Of a stretch of 64,000 nt of DNA, positions 52,429-64,000 are shown piece by piece; positions within the stretch are counted from its first letter, which is position 1, and each line of letters starts with the position of its first letter. Where the stretch lies: NCBI GenBank assembly GCA_013396915.1, contig VWZL01000877.1, positions 1 to 64,000 on the forward strand, read 5' to 3'. Below the pieces are notes generated by a model, which was not told the DNA's origin, did no database searches, and worked only from the letters and a program-made list of their open reading frames with translations. Made by a program: the position numbers and the translations under genes. This DNA comes from Stercorarius parasiticus (taxonomy: Eukaryota > Chordata > Aves > Charadriiformes > Stercorariidae).

Positions 52429-53060
52429 CAACATCAGTGGCAACAAGGACTAGACAACTACTTTGTATAGGTTTGGCTCTTCTCTCCCAGTTTCCATTTA
52501 CAACTGCCAAACTGCCCGCTCTGTTTCTTATGTAAAATTGCAGATGTCTTCTTATTAATCAAGAGCCTAATACACTCCAGATGAATAAACAACTTCAGCA
52601 CTGCAGCACGTACCTCACTTCTTAAACCCAGGATTTATTGGAGCGGCCTGTTCCAAGATCTCTTAACTTAAAAAAGATGGTTTATTGTTCCTCGCTTCTA
52701 CAGCAGGGGCCTAATAAATGCGTTGAAACTATGTCTTTGTCCCTTTGCAACACAGTATTCAAAGAGATTTCCAACCCTATAGTGTAACATTATCCAAATC
52801 CTTTGAAACCGTAAGTAGTTGCTCAAACTCAATCATCCAAATACAGAAAGCTTCATAGGGAATCAAGAGCGAGGCGATACATTAGTAATGACGGGGCTAC
52901 AGCGGTGGGCATCCCCCAGTCCCCTCCAAAATGCCACAGCACATTCAGTGACATTCACTATGGCCTGAGGCACCGCCTTAGAGCACAAGGACTGAACTGG
53001 TTTTTCCAAATGCCCATTAGTAAGGATGAGAATACATAGCTCCCAATATTTTCCTCCCAT

Positions 53061-53092
53061 TAAAAAAAAAAAAACAAGAAAACAAAAAAACA
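53061..53092 (+). repeat. A-rich low-complexity tract
   Basis: A-runs are broken by single C or G. No repeat body is visible on either side, so it is not clearly a SINE tail. Confidence 0.8.
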
Positions 53093-56000
53093 CTTTAAGG
53101 GAAAACTCATGTAGCTGTGTATCAGTTCACTGATATTATATAATGTTTCCAGTATTTTGCTGCAGATTTAGCCTGTAACCCAGCTAATCAAAATGGGTTT
53201 AAATATTTCTATTTAAAATTAAAATCTTCCACATCCTAAACTGTTCTGTGTACTTTAATTTACATTCACTAAATAGGAGAAAAACAGATCCTTTCTTTGT
53301 AATCATGTAGAAACAGGAAAAGGAAATAATGATTAGGGGTTTAAAGCATATATTAACTCACAGATTGCTAATTTTTTAATTATTGTTTCAAAATATTGGC
53401 ACCCTCCTTAGAACTTCCAGATTACTAATGTGCTTGCTACTATTGGACTGCTAAGGGTGGTTCTATTAATAAGATGTATGTATATAGAAAGCTGGAAAAA
53501 AATAAAGGTTATAATATTAGCATACCTTACTCATTTTTAATTAAAGAATTAAAAAGCCCAGTCTTTGGGGGGTTTGGGAAAATAGTGTAGCCAAATGAGA
53601 CCAATTAACTTCATTAGCTTCTGCAAATACCTACTTTTCCGGCACATTTCTATTTTTCCATCTGCTTCACAACTACACATGTCTACAAATTAACATTTTA
53701 TTTATGATTTAAGGTTCCAATTCATAAAAATTATGCATTCTTTGCATATGGTTTCCTGTATTTATTGTAAAATCACTAAATTGTGTATCTTCCATTCTTC
53801 ACTCTCTCTTTTCCTCTGAATGAAAAAAGCATACTGCCTGCAACTGCAAAAAAACACAAGGCAAATCAGGGTTGAATGTTCAAAGTAGGAACATTCATAC
53901 TACAATGGAAACTGCACAAAAACCTATTTTAAAATGACAGCTGCAAAAACTCAGAATAAGGAATATGATAAAAGTGTCATTAAAATGCCCTATTGCTACT
54001 ACTGAGTTGCACAAACATTTTCTTGAGCCATTTGTTATAGGTTAGCAGTCTGACAAGTCTTATCACACACAGCATCAATTGCGCTCATCTTGTTCTCAAC
54101 CATTCAGCATCATATACAGCATGGACCACCAAATCTCCAGCACCTTTCGCTTAGGAGGAGTTTTGCAATGGTTAGCAATGTTAATATGAAGAGTAAACTG
54201 ATTATTACAGTCATTTAGCAGTCAAGAAAATACATTTACAACTTTGATATCAACCAAAACCACTAGTTTACCTCTGCCTTATCATCCTTACCTATTTTAT
54301 TTATGATTATACAGCGGCTTTGGGTGTAAGCAGTTTTAATGGACAAGGAAACCTTCTCTAATGAGTCATATTATTAAAACAGTTTTAGAAAAAACAGAGA
54401 TTTTTATGAGTTGGAAGAAGAGAGCGATTAGGAGTATTTTTTACATGGCCAGAAAGGAAGGGACACTCTCTCCTGATTTTGCTTCTCGTATAAGAAAGTC
54501 AGCGATCACAGTTCAGAAAGGCACCTCAACATATGAAGAACCAAAAAGGAGAAGGAATTAAAGGGGCATTTTAAATTTAAATTACAAATTCCTGATATAA
54601 CTCATGAACTGTGTCATCTTGTTTTCTTGTCTTGGCTACAAAATCATTTTATATGTAGTTACTAAACTGTGATCCTCTAGGTGAGGCGCAGCCAGGGAAA
54701 TCACAACATGCAGAAAACTCCCATTGATTTTTTTTTTATGCTATAAGATACAGAAAAGACAAACAGCCTGCTGTCTGTTGTCTTCTATTTTTAAAATGTT
54801 TTGAGAAAAGTTACCTAATTTTTAGCCATGTTAATGACACGTAAAGCTTAAGGGTGCACCTGACTCTGGATGCTGCCCAGTTTCAACCTTTTATTTCCCC
54901 AACAGATAGCAATGCTGCCAGTGTAACAGAAGAAGCCTTTTTTCCTGGCTCAGCCACTGTTCTCTTGCACATTTCTGCACAACATGGACCGTAACACTTC
55001 CTCTCGTTGCTAAAATATTGGGAGAAGACAATAAAATGTGGCTGTGAAACAATTCCACGGAATGTCCCCGAAACAGCTTGGTTTTGATTGGTAGGGTGAA
55101 ATTTAATGTCCCTAGCAGTATCCCTGACAAATCTCAGGATGCTGACTCAGCTCCCACTCTAGTCAATGGAGACGGATGGAGGCTCTTCACTGAACCCTAC
55201 GTCTCTACTCTTTAAGGATGGATCAAACCATTTTCTGGAAGAGTTTCGTTCCAAAGTTAGGAGAGCTCAATCCCACCTGAAATGGCATCCCTTAGATTTT
55301 TATCTCCCATCCTTCACTCTCTCCAGAACACCTACTTCTTCAGTTAAAGATTGCCAAAAGCGGGGAAGAGGCACCCTGGTCACTCCGACTCCCTAACTGA
55401 AGCACAGGCAGCAGACAACTCAGCTGGAACAGGAACCCTCAGCACGACAATATACAACAAACTAGAACAGGCTGCAGTGTTGGTTGGGAGGGTGTTTCAG
55501 TTTCTCTCAGACATGAAATTTGCTGCTCTTCTTTACAAGTACTTGAATGTGACCGAGCAAGTCACGCGACGTATTTGCTCAGAATACACATGGGATAAAG
55601 CATACCTATTTCTGCTGTCTATATGTTGTTCAGCAAAACGTTAAGTTCAAGGCAACAGCAGAGAAGGCTGCTATGGCTTTCTTAACTTCACTGTCATAAA
55701 GCTCACTGGAGGTCTTTTCCCTACGCAAATGAATAAATGCATTTACTTTCTTAAACTCTCCGTTTTCACAGTCACATCATCATCACTGCACTACATTTAC
55801 ATTTATTATCCCAAAAATCAAACTGCAGAATCCAGTCCAAAACCATGTCTTCTACTATGTGCCTCTCACCAAGCTTTGAATTAAACAGAAGGTTGCAACC
55901 TTCCTGTTCAGCAAGGATAAACAAAGAGTGCCCAAACACTGAATCTTCTGTGGGCCTCCAATTTTATTTTTAACCCTTACAACATTCAGAACCTGAACTT

Positions 56001-59000
56001 CGTGGGTGCTGACCTCGTGGTTTTGAGGAACATGTTTCTTCCTTCCCAGCTGCAGAAAAGACAAACCAAAACCACTGAAGGACAGGCTAAATCAAAAGCC
56101 ATTCCTCTTCATTTAGTATGCTGAAAAACCTTGCATTTAACTGACTCAAACTAACTTTATCACGCTCTTTGGCAGAAGGACTCCAAACTATCCATCTAGC
56201 CATTAGAACTTGTATTCAGCATAACCACCAGGATATCTGAGCAAACTGAGAGAATAAACCACAGGAAGTGGAGCTGCTTAGAAGAGACAATATAGGCATT
56301 GCAGAATACCTAGAAAAAAATGTTAAACTTGTACCTTGTGACTAAGCATAGAAATTCTGCTATTGTCTTCCAAAAGAATTTATAAATTCTGTTATAATAA
56401 AGGAACGAATACATATAATTCACTCACTGCTACACATGAGATACACAAGTAGGCAACTCTGCTATCATCCTCCTACTCAAAACCAGTACATAAATACATT
56501 CACTAGCGCACTGACCAGGCCGGTTAGCTTACTTCTTACCTTTTAAACTTTGCATTAGGTTATTAAAATTCAAGATTAAAATATTGCAAGTTATAAATAT
56601 TTATACAAGCTATCTGAAGACATAAAAGTGATTTTAAGTAATGATGTTGATAATAAGCCAGCACGAAATCTGTGTTCATGACCTTCTGTGTACAGGTCAA
56701 TGCATTTATTCTTTGTCTGATTTGTGTGGATGCTACAGTAAGAAAAGATGAATACAGAAGAGATGAAAACGGGGAGGTGGAGTGGGTGATAAGTGGAATT
56801 CTAGAAGTTGTTGGAAAGCAGACGTAAGCATACTGGTAAATATCTCTTTTCCCCACAGACAGATTTCACAGCTGGGATTTAGATGAATCCCTGTTCAATG
56901 AGCTACTGTCTTTGCCCATCAGCCACAAGATGGTGGTACGGTAGAAATGTCAAACCAGACCTCTCTCAAATGGATCCGTTTCACCTACTCTTTAATGCTT
57001 GTTCTCCCCTCACGCCTCTCTATTTCCTATTTCCTTCTCAAAGCAAATTGACACTTTTTTTCCAAATTGATCTTTTGAATGGAAAGGAATTAAGAGAATT
57101 AAGAGCTACAATATTAAAAGGCACAATACACAATGTAAACATTCATTTTCCCCTAGAATATTTAGGAAAGGATATAAAGCATATGCAAATCAAGGCATAT
57201 TAACAAGCACCTTCATTTAACATAGCTGCTTATGGAAGCCCCTTCGGTCCATGCACTCTTGATACCCATCTTTCTCCTCACGCCCTTCTAAATGATGAAG
57301 TGAATACTCTATAATGTAATTCACATGGAGGCCCAGAATACATGCTTTTCTCCTTTCCTCCCTCAATTTTAAGTTATATACACTTCTCAATCCATTTTTT
57401 CCTAGCTTTTCATTTCTGTGATTACAAACCTTCATCTTACAACTCTGTCATATTCTTCCCACTAACTCTCATCCCCCACTCCCTCTTTTTTACAAGTACC
57501 CCCAAAGGTACATAATAGAATGGTAGCACACATAAAAGTGGCTAAAAGAACTGTATTAGCACAATGGAAACCCCACATAAATGTTATGCAAATTTGTTAT
57601 GAATCAAACCTGCAGTGCAAATTTACTACATTGCTGAACGATTATAAAATAGCGATTTGTCTTGTATACATTTTTAATGTATTCCAAACCATTTGTATTA
57701 GATTGTCTGTTTCTGTTAGTCAGATCATTCAAATTTTTAAGTGCAAAGTAAATATAAAGAGTTACATTTTTAATAATATGTAGTCACACCACATACTTTT
57801 CTTGCTTTCTACCTCCACTGTGGTCCAGGAACACATAATAGCTGTTTTTTCCCTAGTTATCTAATCATTATACTAAATGTGAACCTGTTTGCTATTACTT
57901 TACATTTTACAATTATCATTGCAAGTGCTACTTTCAGTGTTCTAGAAACAAATGTGAATCTTAGCAGTTACTGGCATACAGCTCTTTAAATTTAATGTTT
58001 TGTATGTGTACACAAAAAGGAAAAAGGGAAAATGGGCTTTAATATTTTTTCTTAGTCGTATATAAGATTACATGCATCTGCAACACAAACATAAATGTAT
58101 TAATTATATACCTACTACTTAAATTCTACTTTCTGCTCAGTTCCTGTATTTGGTGATTTTAAAGCAGGCAAGGTTAGTTCCATTGCAATTATTCTGCTTT
58201 TCTGTCCCTAAAAATAAGACACCAGTACACTGTACTTCTTATTGCTCACCATGCATTTCCTCTCTCAAATGAGACAATTATGAAGGACTTATGGGTTGTA
58301 CTTCCTTACAACTCATACTGGCCTTGATAAATGCCAAACTGGTCAAATCCGAGAAATGAGCTCTGCTCTTTCTTCATTAAAAATAGGCTGAAGTTCTTTT
58401 TATCGTATTAAAAAAATTTAGTTGCATAAGCTCTTCTGAAATAAGCTTCTCAAAATGCATGTAACTACTGAACCCCACTGTTTCTCACCTTTTAAACACA
58501 AAACGCTACAGTAATATTTTCATATGGTGATAAATGTTATCACCTACAGGGCTATTACAATATATAATCTATGATAACATTGTCACAGAACACATGCATA
58601 TTTTATAGCAAAAGAGAAAGGCGAACGAGAGAGAAAGAAACTAGCATGGTTAAATGACACAGCTTTGGAGTTATTTTGGCCAAATGGTCATCCCGAGTAG
58701 AAGCAAAAGGCAGGAGCATAAACTGTAAGGTAAAAGGTAAGATGAAGAAGAGATCTGTAAGAAAATCATTGGGATCCATGAACTATCACGTTGTCACAGA
58801 ACTAATTAGAGAGAGTAACACTATAAGACACTAACAACGGATTTGTTCCCATCAGTATTCATCGCAAAGTGGATTGGATAGATATCTAATTGAAGAAGTA
58901 AGCAGAAGTGAGAAGAGGTGTACCAAGCAGGGTAAATTAAGAAAATCTGAATGAATCTAATTCATGTAGGCCAAAAAGGAAAGACCACAACTGGGGATGG

Positions 59001-59084
59001 GGCAGTTCAAATACATACACGGTTGCATCAGAGATAAAATTATTAATTTTCTGCGTGGAGAAAAATGAAGCAATCTATTTTTTT

Positions 59085-59325
59085 GCAGCAGGGGAGTCTC
59101 AAGTCAGATATGGTCTAAATTTCAAAGTAACTAAACACAGGAGCTAGCTTCCTTAGCAAGTTCTGGGACCCCATCCCTGGAAATTTCCAAAGGCAAGTAA
59201 AAAAGAAAAAGACCAGGGATTGTCTACACATGCACGATGAAGCCTCATGGCAGGACCGGGACTAGATAAATTCTTCTGGATCTTCCAGTCCTATTGTTCT
59301 TTGATTTCAGACCTGACCTACTTCT
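59085..59325 (+). mobile_element. Old CR1 LINE 3' fragment
   Basis: The run GCTAGCTTCCTTAGCAAGTT, TGGGACCCCATCCCTGGAAA, TTTCCAAAGGCAAG, GGGATTGTCTACACATGC, then GGACCGGGACTAGATAAATT and GATCTTCCAGTCCTATTGTT, ending TTCTTTGATTT, follows the 3' end order of older amniote CR1 elements. It is much more diverged than the 14195 copy and has lost the octamer tail. An unidentified part may extend to about 58830. Confidence 0.75.
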
Positions 59326-59930
59326 TTCAGCTAATCTACCTGTGAAACTGCCAGGCAAACAGACATCAAAAATGATGTTTTAGTAGGGGAAAAAAATTAA
59401 GCACAAAAAAAACCAACCCAGAAAAAGAAAAGGAATATGCATTGTGTACATGGTATACAACTAAGAGTTCTGAAGGAACTTGGGTATAGAGCAGTTAAGC
59501 TACCTTGAGAATATACATGATTTCAACAACAATAAAAACATACCACCCCATCAATAAGCCTGGGAAATGCAAACATATGAGCCTTACTTTCTATGAGGAA
59601 AGGTGTTTGAACTGAGAAATGCAAGCAGTCATAGGGTGGTAGGTCACTGAGGAAAAGGAGATAAAGGTCACTTTGAAAATGCCTGTTTGATATGCTCTTG
59701 TCCCTTAAGACCTGAAGAGAGCACAACTCATTTAACAGAGACATGAACATATGCGATTGCATAATGAATATTATTATTTAGCTTGGAAAAGACTCAAACA
59801 GGTGACTAAGAGAAGAAAAAGTATCTCCCCTTAGTAACCTCCTGAGCCACCCAGTCAACCATGAAAGAGCTCTTCTAGCAGGTCTAAGAGTAGCAAACTG
59901 TTAGATTTTATTAATTTGAGTATGCTGGCT

Positions 59931-59947
59931 AATTTTTTTTTTTTTTT
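59931..59947 (+). repeat. Poly-T run
   Basis: About 17 consecutive T with no recognisable element attached in either direction. Confidence 0.8.
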
Positions 59948-60169
59948 AATGGCACTAGAGAGGTAAAACTGACAGTAGCTCTCAGCAAGACAGAGAAAAA
60001 AATACTACTTTGGATATGGGGAAAAGGAAACTCAACTGACCTCACCTTCCCTGAATGCCACCTTCAGCACACATAGAATATAAAGGGGAGTGCACCCATC
60101 TACAGTGCTCTGTACAACACTGCAGTAGTCATGTGGGTATTTCATGCCTTTGTAATATTTTCTTTCAAA

Positions 60170-60194
60170 CTTTCAATAAAAAAACTATTGAAAG
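60170..60194. other. Perfect 9-bp stem hairpin with 7-nt loop
   Basis: CTTTCAATA (60170-60178), loop AAAAAAC, TATTGAAAG (60186-60194). Adjacent TTTCTTTC and GAAAG extend the partial symmetry. The A-rich loop sequence makes chance likely. Confidence 0.6.
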
Positions 60195-60959
60195 AAAGAC
60201 TGAAAATGTAGCAGTGTTGTCTGTCAGGTTACGCAGTGCCATGAGGCAGAGAACTGCTTGGGCCAGAGCCTGCGATCTCTCCCTTGACAACCCAGGCTGA
60301 GAAGATTTCATGTGAGAAACCTGGTCCTCATTTCGGTCCTCAGTCATGAGACCAAAGAGGACATTCTTTAGGATGCTCTTTGGCAAACACTTCAAGACAT
60401 TGCTTGTGTTTATGCTCAGCTAGCAGCTTGCAGAGTTTGGGGAGGGGGCAGCTGCGGCACAAAGCAGCAGCTGATGAAGGCAGTGTATCCTACATCACAC
60501 GTCTACAAACTTGACTACAAAGCTCAATTTGGACTTCAGAGAATAATCTTATCTCTTTCATCAGCCTCATGTGAGTCCTGAGGTTATCTCAACTCTCTGA
60601 ATATGCTCTGTTGCCCAACACACTTTACTATCTCCTAGATTACATAGCAGAGACAGAAACTCCCAGAATGTTCTTCTGTACTCAGTGATCTCCAAGAATT
60701 TATATTATGAACCTCATATTAAGGTGCTTATAATTCAGTTGCTTAATTCCCAAGGAACTAAACCTTGATTTAGTCACTTTTTAGCATGTCAGAAGTATAG
60801 CTCTTTCTTCCCTTACTGTTCTTATTGCATAAATATATTTCAGTACTTATCTGCACTAAGCACGAGATGGAAATTCCAACGCAAAGCCATGTTTGGGAAA
60901 GTAATAGCAATAATAAAACCTAGTTTCTATGTACCATACCTAGGTTAATAACATTTAGT

Positions 60960-61105
60960 ATGTATTTTCATAAGCATATTCCAAGAGCTTTTTAACAAGG
61001 AGGACAGTATCATTAACCCCATTTTACAAATGAGGAAGCTGAGGCACAGAGCTGTGATTTACCCAAGAAGTAAACTGCCAAATGCCACATTCCATCACTG
61101 TAGCC
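60960..61105 (-). repeat. MIR/CORE-SINE remnant (antisense)
   Basis: The plus strand has ATCATTAACCCCATTTTACA, AATGAGGAAGCTGAGGCACA, GAGCTGTGATTTACCCAAGA and AAGTAAACTGCCAAATG. This closely follows the reverse MIR core (CCCCATTTTACAGATGAGGAAACTGAGGCACAG order). It is the clearest MIR-type copy in the window. Confidence 0.8.
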
Positions 61106-63370
61106 ACAAGAGGCTTTATCACACACACCTCTCCTCTTGCATGTGCTGTTTGAGAGCCAGGTAAAGGCACCTCTCAGAAGAAACCCCAAGTCCCTCAGCC
61201 ACAGAGGTGTGTCACTTCTCTATTGCATGGTGCATGGGAACCCTAGCCATGCCTGGAGACCTCAATACTGACAGAAGAGGAGCTAGTCAAGGACCCTGCC
61301 ATATGTAGATGCCCACAGTGCATCTACAGTACCCACTGCAGGAGGAGAGAAGAGAGAGATGGCTCTCACTCCAGCCCTGGCCTAAGATGGTATGGCCACA
61401 GTGAGCAGTGCTGTTAGCTATATTTCCAGAAGCAGTGTATCGCTGTTGGTAGGACCTGCCCAAAGCTAATAAAAATCTTGCCTATCATTAGCTTGGCCCC
61501 GTGCCACCCTGACATGACTAGATTGCTTTGGGTTCTAGGGGCAGCCAGGGCTGCCACTACATGCTGCTCCTTATACAAGCAAGGCATGCCCTGGGAGACC
61601 CCCAGAAAGACATCTGAGCCAAAGTTCATAAAACGTTGCATTGAGCTTCATTATCAGAGCACATATCTGAAACATACACTGTCTGGTCTGACACCCATTT
61701 GCAGCTGAGGATGTCAGCCATACCAACAGACCCTAGAAGGGTTCAGCCTGGTCCAGTAAACATGTAAGAAAAGAATGGAGAAAAAATAACATGGACATCA
61801 CACAGAACATTATTACAACTTGCTTTTAAACCCCTAATCAAGCAGGTGACCAGTCCAGCCAGGTTCAGTTGAAAGACACAAAGCTAGGCCTGAAAAGCCC
61901 ATGAGCACATGAAGATGTGTTTGAAACCCACAGGAGGTCCAGCAGACTCATCAGATACTGAGACCATCCTAAGAGTCAAAGAGCAACAGCACAACATTTC
62001 GGTATCTCGTGTAGTTATACCTTTTGTTAGCAAAGTTGCAAGATCAGCATTACCCTCTCTCCCTTTCCTCCTGAACAAAAATTGAACACTTGAGAAAGAA
62101 ATAACAACTGATGACCAATTATTACCTGTTTTATTAACACTGTTTTGTGACTATTTCCACAGTCACTGAAGTTACGAGGCCATCCATAGCCTGACACTCT
62201 AAAACATGCACAGACTGCTGGAAAAATCTATTCATCCATCCATACAAGCCCCAGAAGGTCCTTGCACAGATGAAAAAAGCACTGAGGTTAAGGCAGGCAC
62301 TATTGGTATTCAAACCTCTGGCTCACAGTTGTTATAATAGCCATTAGGATTTAAAAGTAGCTTTGTCCAACTACTTTTTGCTCAAATAGGAGTTTGTGAC
62401 CAGTGTATCCATAAACATCAATCCATTTGGTGTAGCTGCCACTGAGAAAGCAATCACAGATACCTCTTCGGTTTTATGGCCTCAACAGGAAATTGTGGTT
62501 TCACTACATTCAGGGTTTCCTTTACTCTTTTGGACTGTAAGAATAGTGTTTGATTTCATTTGCGCATAATGTGAATGTATATATAAAGTGAACCGCTTCC
62601 AAGTAGAAGTCTGACCAGATAGCAAATAAAGGATCCAGAAAATTTCGCAGTTAAGAAGGTGATAACCAAATACCAGACTCAACCACATGAAAACTTCACT
62701 TGGCTAACAGGGGAAAATCAGATCTATTCTACTATTCGATTAGCAGGCCAGGACTCATAAGCGTAACTACCATTCTGGTGTCTCCGGTAATTGAAGTGAG
62801 CACACTGAGTTAAGCTTAGTAAATTAATTTCCTTTGTGATTATGTAGCTAAATCAGTCTCTCAGTACAGGTACCAAAAAAAGAAAGAAGGTTAAAAAAAA
62901 TCGCCCTAACCCATAGCAGAAAAAATTCTAATAATGCAAACTTGAAAAAGGGGATTTGCATTGAAATAAAAATAATTGGTGGTGACAACCAAAGATACAG
63001 TAAGATATGCAGGCAGTGACACATTTAACTAGGACTTGCAAATACCTCTGACTATAACATCTCTTTTTCCAGATCTATATTACTTTGGCAGATTTTAACT
63101 ATTTGGGCTGGAATTTTTCATACTAGGTATCTGTCTCAGGGTACATTGTTTTTTTTGGAAGTTCAGTTGAAGTCAGCTCAAGTGTCTCTAAGACAGAAGA
63201 CTGGAAAAACATGTCATCTTTTTCATGAAAAAGAAAAAAAAAAAGGTCTGAAGACATTTAACAGAGAAGTTGTAGAAACTGCGTCCTTACAGAAAGCACT
63301 TTTTTTGGCAGTACAGTCAGGCTGATATCAGCCACATGCCTTTTACCGTTCTTAAGAAAAACAGTGCTGA

Positions 63371-63392
63371 ATACACACACACATACACACAA
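63371..63392 (+). repeat. Short interrupted (CA)n microsatellite
   Basis: ACACACACACATACACAC with one T interruption. Confidence 0.85.
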
Positions 63393-63734
63393 AAAGCACT
63401 GTCTGCACACTCAGTACAGATTTGTTAGCGTTTGGTAGCTAAACTGCTACAGATTTCTCCATAAACATGTCACAGGTCTGGACAAGACTTTCCTTACCAC
63501 TCTTCCTTTCAGGGACCGCTGTGATGCTAGACAGATAACTGAACCTGGGCAGAAAATCTCCGATTTGTCTCACAGTTCCCACTGCTGGCACACAGGGAGG
63601 ACAGAGGACAAGAAGGAAGGAAACTGCCCCACCGTAAAGCAAAAATGGAAGGTCTGAGTTGTCATGGACATATGAAGTGCTAACGAAGGATACATTTTAA
63701 AAATACCCAGACCCTTACTCTGAGCAGCATGCCT

Positions 63735-63845
63735 TTAATGAAAGTGACTCAGTTCCCCATGGGTAAAATGGGAATTATAATGGCACCTCACTTCATAGGA
63801 TAAAGAACATTTGCAGATCCCTCAACTACTGTCATGATGAGTACA
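63735..63845 (+). repeat. MIR/CORE-SINE remnant (sense)
   Basis: GACTCAGTTCCCCATGGGTA, AAATGGGAATTATAATGGCA, CCTCACTTCATAGGATAAAG and AACATTTGCAGATCC follow the MIR consensus order (CTCAGTTTCCTCATCTGTAAAATGGG, ATAATAGTACCTACCTCATAGG). It is diverged beyond the first 60 bases. Confidence 0.7.
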
Positions 63846-64000
63846 ACAGAAAAACACATGAAGAAATGAATTAATCTGACCTCAGTGCCAGGCTTTGGTT
63901 GCAAGGAGTAAGTATGGCATAGGGCCACATACTGACCACGGAAAATAAAATATAAGCTGCTCATTTTGTGGCACTTTTCATCCTGTCCAATGAAAGTATA

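Larger units (their letters stand above)
33059..64000 (-). other. ZNF521: ZNF521 intron upstream of the large exon (partial)
   Basis: About 31 kb lie upstream of the large exon's acceptor. The preceding coding exon should encode the first, atypical finger and end with the G of a split Asp codon. I looked for its minus-strand signature and did not find it, so it probably lies beyond 64000, though a visual search can miss a short exon. Contents are a possible CR1 reverse-transcriptase scrap near 33570, a CpG-richer patch at 35520-36190, CR1 pieces at 36280 and 59085, MIR-like pieces at 38355, 60960 and 63735, an ATTA cluster at 46690, and an older LINE-like remnant near 47870. The stretches 39000-41880, 43650-46680, 48340-50190, 50300-52400, 53100-59080 and 61110-63360 appear to be unique AT-rich DNA with no supported gene. 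Confidence 0.75.

Noticed and set aside
1..64000. CRISPR array, operon, phage or other prokaryotic-type system
   Set aside because: There are no regularly spaced repeats, no tandem genes and no ribosome-binding sites. Spliced exons and avian CR1 elements show this is vertebrate intronic DNA.

Overview
This is vertebrate, almost certainly avian, genomic DNA. It is AT-rich, intron-dominated and non-operonic. It carries several CR1 LINE 3' ends with the avian-type ATTCTATG octamer tail, some fairly intact, plus a few much older MIR/CORE-SINE-like remnants. It is not a prokaryotic, plasmid or phage sequence, and I see no CRISPR array, tRNA, rRNA or virus-derived gene.

The only protein-coding gene I can support is ZNF521 (EHZF/Evi3 family; multi-C2H2 transcription co-factor) on the minus strand. 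Two exons are present: a giant zinc-finger exon at 33058-29706 (3353 bp, 26 finger modules) and an 85-bp exon at 12841-12757 (one finger), separated by a 16.9-kb intron. Both have AG/GT splice sites, and the phases join cleanly: the large exon ends in phase 0 and the small exon begins in phase 0. The exons encoding the N-terminus (including the NuRD-binding start expected for this family) and the last three fingers were not found and probably lie outside the window.

Layout from low to high coordinate: 1-12756 is intron downstream of the 85-bp exon, with a local ~125-bp duplicated segment (4270/5557) and a CpG-richer patch (about 4540-5350). 12842-29705 is the intron between the two exons, with three CR1 copies, an unusual GC-rich block at 16139-16755 and a MIR remnant. 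33059-64000 is upstream intron (about 31 kb) with no recognisable exon, a CpG-richer patch at 35520-36190, a homeodomain-type ATTA cluster at 46690-46810 and several ancient repeats.

Almost all short open reading frames are chance or antisense shadows. I did not find an undescribed biological system. The most interesting signals are non-coding: the unexplained local duplication, the GC-rich block with short inverted ends, the intronic CpG patch, and a structured homeodomain-site cluster. All are candidates that need alignment or functional data.
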